Shown piece by piece: positions 60,460-64,000 of a stretch of 64,000 nucleotides of DNA. The DNA is from Apricaphanius iberus (taxonomy: Eukaryota > Chordata > Actinopteri > Cyprinodontiformes > Aphaniidae). The position numbers and the translations under genes were made by a program. Location: assembly GCA_028564705.1 (NCBI GenBank), contig JAPXFQ010000816.1, positions 1 to 64,000 on the forward strand, written 5' to 3'. Numbering within the stretch: the first letter of the stretch is position 1; every line of letters starts with the position of its first letter. The notes below the pieces were generated by a model. That model was not told the DNA's origin and did no database searches. It saw only the letters and a list, made by a program, of their open reading frames with translations.

Positions 60460-61605
60460 TTGTAAGATGGGCGGTGGCCGAAGGTGGGGACCTTGGCGGT
60501 CCGATTCTCGGTTGCAGAACCTGGCTCTTGGGACGTGGAATGTCACCTCACTGGTGGGGAAGGAGCCGGAGCTGGTGTGCGAGGTCGAGAGGTTCCAACT
60601 GGACATCGTCTGCCTTGCCTCGACACACGGCTCTGGAACCAGTCTCCTCGAGAGGGGTTGGACTCTTTTCCACTCTGGAGTTGCTCCCGTTGAGAGGCGG
60701 CGAGCTGGGGTGGGCATACTTGTCGATGATCGACTTGGTTGTTGTTTCATCTGATCTGCGGCCGCATGCTTTGGACACTCGGGTGAAGAGAGGGGCGGAG
60801 CTATCCACGACCACTACCTGGTGGTGAGTCGGCTCCGGTGGTGGGGGAGGACGCAGAACAGGCCTGGCAGGCCCAAATGCGCCGTGAGGGTCCACTGGGA
60901 ACGTCTGGCAGAGTCCCCTGTCAGAAGGAGTTTCAACTCTCAACTCCGGCAGAACTTCGAACACATCCCGGGAGAGGCGGGGGACATCGAGTCCGAGTGG
61001 GCCATGTTCTGTGCCTCCATTGTCGAAGCGGCTGACCGTAGTTGTGGCCGTAAGGTGGTCCGTGGCTGCCGCCGCAACCCTCGAACCCGCTGGTGGACAC
61101 CGGCGGTGAGGGATGCTGTCAAGCAGAAGGAGGAGTCCTAGCGGGCCTTTCTGGTACCGACAGGCCAAGTGGAGTGCGGCTCAGATGGTTGCTGTGGCAA
61201 AAACTCGGGCGTGGGAGGAGTTTGGAGAGACCGTGGAGAACGACTTCCGTGTGGCTTTGAAGCGATTCTGGTCCACCATCCGGCGCCTCAGGGGGGGGAA
61301 GCGGTCCGCCACCAACAGTGTTTACAGTGGGGGTGGTGTACTGCTGACCTCGACACGGGACGTTTTGGGTCGGTGGATGGAATACTTCGAAGACCTCCTC
61401 AATCCCACCGACATGCCTTCCTGTTTGGAAGCAGAGTCTGGGGAGGTTGGGACGGGCTCTCCAATCTCTGGTGCTGAGGTCACTGAGGTTGTTAAAAAGC
61501 TCCTTGTTGGCAAGGCTCCAGGGGTGGATGAGATTTGCCCAGAGTTCCTTAAGGCTCTGGATGTTGTAGGGCTGTGTTGGTTAACGCCGCTCTGCAATAT
61601 TGCGT
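60460..61605 (+). mobile_element. LINE 5' part: APE endonuclease and RT linker
   Basis: EN at 60520-60750: LGTWNVTSLVGKEPELVCEV, FQLDIVCLASTHGSG, LERGWTLFHSGVAPVERRRA and GVGILVDDRL. Then, in other frames, come the linker (60840-61140: RPKCAVRV, the FNSQLRQNFEHIPGEAGDIE block, ESEWAMFCASIVEAADRSCG) and 61160-61600 (WEEFGETVENDFRVALKRFW, TSTRDVLGRWMEYFEDLLN, KLLVGKAPGVDEICPEFLKA). It breaks off just before the RT core. The same family's 3' end is at 3684-3911. Frameshifts at about 60755 and 61140. Confidence 0.88.
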
Positions 61606-61609
61606 GAAC

Positions 61610-62245
61610 ATCGTACTCGTTTCCATCCTAAAACATTTGGCATTTATCACTAAAGACAAATAATCAAAGTACCAGAGGAAAATTGTGACAAGCATAAGAA
61701 TTTTAGTGTTCTCATGCAGAGTGTTGGAACTGATTAAACCGTGTTGAATGAAGACAGAGTCGATGTAAGGTTCACCATTTACTACTACACTTCCTCACCT
61801 ACATTCGGTGAAAAGACATTGCTTCTTTGATGCTTGTTAGCGGATGGCAACAGATTAAATTCAGAACATTCACAACATGTCTGCCATGCTTCTCAGGAGA
61901 GCCAGTAATAAGCAGGAAGTTGACTGCCAGCCAACAGCTCTTTCAAAATAAACTCTCTTTATGACCACGGGATCATTTTTAAACTCTGTAAAGAATAATA
62001 AATCAAATTATTAAAAAAAATATATATATATCATCAGAAAATAAACATAATGCCTTAAAGGCATCACAGAATAAAGGGGTGTTTATCTGCTGTAATGTCA
62101 ATAAAGATTATTGGAAAGTCTATAAATTATTATCCACATACAGTTTTCACAATAAAATGTCTTCAAATTCTCCAGAATATGATTTAGTTCTCCCTCAATA
62201 AATGAGGCAGTATCAGAGAGAACTGTAGAATCTTGATTCAATCAA
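61610..62245. other. No gene seen
   Basis: AT-rich flank between two LINEs, with a short (AT)n run near 62020. Confidence 0.5.
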
Positions 62246-62249
62246 ACTT

Positions 62250-63535
62250 CCGGAATTGTCACAAATATTCGCTTCATCTAAAACTTCAACTTGTATTTTG
62301 GAGCCAATCCCAACCAAGTTATTTAAGGAAGTGTTCCCTCTGGTAACTGGCCCAATTTTAGATATGAATCTATCCTTGAGAAATGAACTTAAGGTTACTG
62401 TAATGAAACCTTTACTTAAGAAATCCTCTAGAAATCCTATAGTTAATTACAGACCTATATCTAACCTTCCTTTCTTTTTCAAAATCCTTGAGAAAATAGT
62501 TGCTAATCAAGTATGTGAGCACCTAAACAGTGACCTGTTTCGGTCCGGTTTTAGAGCTCATCATAGCACTGAAACAGCGCTGGTGAAAGTTTCTAATGAT
62601 ATTCCCATGGCTTCAGACAGTAATTGCACTTGTGACTGTTCTGGTCTTGTTAGATCTCAGTACTGCTTCTAACTCAGTTGATAACAATATTCTCTTATAA
62701 AGGGTTGAACATGTTGCAGGGATCAAGGGAACAGCACTAGACTAGTTTAAATCATATCTGTCCGACTGGTTTCAGTTTGTTCATGTAAATGATAAATCTT
62801 CTTCACACACAAGGGTTACTTGTGGAGTACCACAGGGTTCTGAATTCTTTTTACTATATATATGCTTCCAATTGGTAAAATAATTAGAAGACATGGGATA
62901 AATTTCCACAGTTATGCTGATGATACACAATTATATTTATCTATAAATTCTGATGAATCCAATCAGCTAGAAAGATTACAGGCACGCCTTGAAGACATAA
63001 AAACCTGGATGATTCTAAAACTTTTGCTTTTAAATTCAAACAAAACAGAAGTTGTCCTTGGAGCAAAAGCGTTAAAAAGGAAAGTGCCATCTGGATGGCA
63101 TTAAATTATAATAATGCAAAGAACCTTGATGTAATTTTTGACCAAGACATGACATTCAAATCCCGTATTAAATACGTTTTTAACATTTTCTTCTTTCACC
63201 TCCGGAATATTGATAAAATTAGAACATCTTGTTCCTAACAGAGCACTTCGCTCTCAGACCGCAGGTTTACTGGTAGTTCCTACGATTTCTAAAAGTAGAA
63301 TGGGAGGCAGATCTTTTAGTCATCCGGCTCCTCTCCTGTGGAACCATCTGCCAGTTTTAGTCCATGAGGCAGAAAGTCTGTCAAATATGAAGACCAGGTT
63401 TAAAACCTTTGTTTCTGATAAAGCTTATAGATCAAATGACTTAAGTTATCCTGAGCTATCCCTGTAGTTATGCTGCTATAAGCTGTTGGAGGATAGATCA
63501 ACCACTTTTCTTTTTGACTTTTCTCTTATACTATT
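62250..63535 (+). mobile_element. LINE 'type 1' RT, internally rearranged
   Basis: 62256-62672: CILEPIPTKLFKEVFPLVTG, VTVMKPLLKKSSRNP, NYRPISNLPFFFKILEKIV and RSGFRAHHSTETALVKVSND. Then, with frameshifts, CGVPQGS near 62820 and an intact SYADDTQLYLSIN near 62915-62945, with NSNKTEVVLG. A deletion near 63220 joins it to the last part, VPNRALRSQTAGLLVVPTIS and GGRSFSHPAPLLWNHLP, ending near 63467. Confidence 0.85.
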
Positions 63536-63544
63536 TTTTTTTCC

Positions 63545-64000
63545 AATTCACTTTTATTTATATAGCACCAATTCATAACAGATGTCATCTCCAGGCACTT
63601 TAAAACAAGTCATTACAATATAATTATACAAACATTCCAATCAGTTAAGTTTTCTATGTAAGGAATCCCAGCAGATTGCATCGAGTCATCGATGTGAGGT
63701 TGTGCCCGGATCATGCAGACTCCAACCACAGCAATTCCCCAGCAATCCCTTATTGAGCAAGCATTTAGCCTCAGTGGAGAGGAAAAACTCCCCTTTAACA
63801 GGGAGCAACCTTTTGCAGAACCTGGATCAGTACAAGCGGTCATCTCCCACGACCATCTGGGGGTCAGAGGAGATAGAAAAGAGACAGCATGAAGGATGCT
63901 TGGTCACTTTGAGCATCATCTGGACCGATGTTCCCCATCCAGCAGCGGGCATTACACCTACTCTTCTACCAGTCTTCAGATGTTTTTTGTTTCGATTTTG
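63545..64000 (-). mobile_element. LINE 'type 1' 3' UTR and tail (runs off the window)
   Basis: TTCACTTTTATTTATATAGCACC at the left is the reversed tail. 63600-63960 matches 51420-51770 closely (GGAATCCCAGCAGATTGC, GAAAAACTCCCCTTTAACAGG). It faces the preceding type 1 copy tail to tail. Confidence 0.85.

Overview
The window looks like nuclear DNA of a ray-finned (teleost) fish. Host coding sequence is sparse and split into short exons with consensus GT-AG junctions. Most of the rest is a dense, layered set of retrotransposons and DNA transposons typical of fish: CR1/L2/Rex-like LINEs, Ty3/gypsy and BEL/Pao elements, hAT, Tc1, TTAA-flanked MITEs and tRNA-derived SINEs. There is no sign of bacterial or organellar DNA.

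The host gene is arhgap39 (Vilse-type RhoGAP with a MyTH4 domain) on the minus strand. Five exons can be placed: 60032-60245 (MyTH4), 24205-24278 (end of MyTH4), 13281-13480 (linker and start of RhoGAP), 9052-9143 and 7951-8120 (RhoGAP). Their phases fit one another, except that one short exon expected between the first two was not found. The N-terminal exons lie right of the window and the last exon(s) left of it. Nearly everything between about 8 and 60 kb is therefore intron, including one gap of about 35.8 kb.

Layout: 1-2086, a GC-rich dispersed repeat with a poly(A) tail; 2.1-6.5 kb, a LINE endonuclease fragment and a decayed gypsy element; 8-14 kb, three arhgap39 exons with a Tc1 remnant and a palindromic MITE; 15-17.4 kb, a long reverse-strand LINE; 17.4-24 kb, an env-like membrane ORF, an L2-like tail with a 60-bp perfect inverted repeat, gypsy gag, hAT, a LINE ORF1 esterase and a SINE; 25-30.6 kb, a LINE and then a gypsy gag-pol whose reverse transcriptase runs in frame into LINE sequence; 32.5-34.7 kb, a separate plus-strand gene; 35.5-39.9 kb, a split LINE and LINE tails; 42-44 kb, BEL/Pao and LINE; 46.4-50.4 kb, a chromodomain gypsy element; 51.4-52.9 kb, LINE and SINE; 56-59.8 kb, a LINE broken by an hAT element and two solo LTRs; 60.5-64 kb, more LINEs.

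The most unusual locus is the plus-strand gene at 32472-34657. It has six coding exons with good splice sites and encodes an N-terminal pair of C2H2-like zinc fingers and a C-terminal tyrosine-recombinase (Crypton-like) catalytic domain. Arg, Lys, Arg, His and Tyr are in the expected order. It sits inside the large arhgap39 intron, between a C-rich minisatellite and a cluster of alternating inverted repeats. One single-base frameshift near 34340 suggests this copy is decaying or only recently broken.
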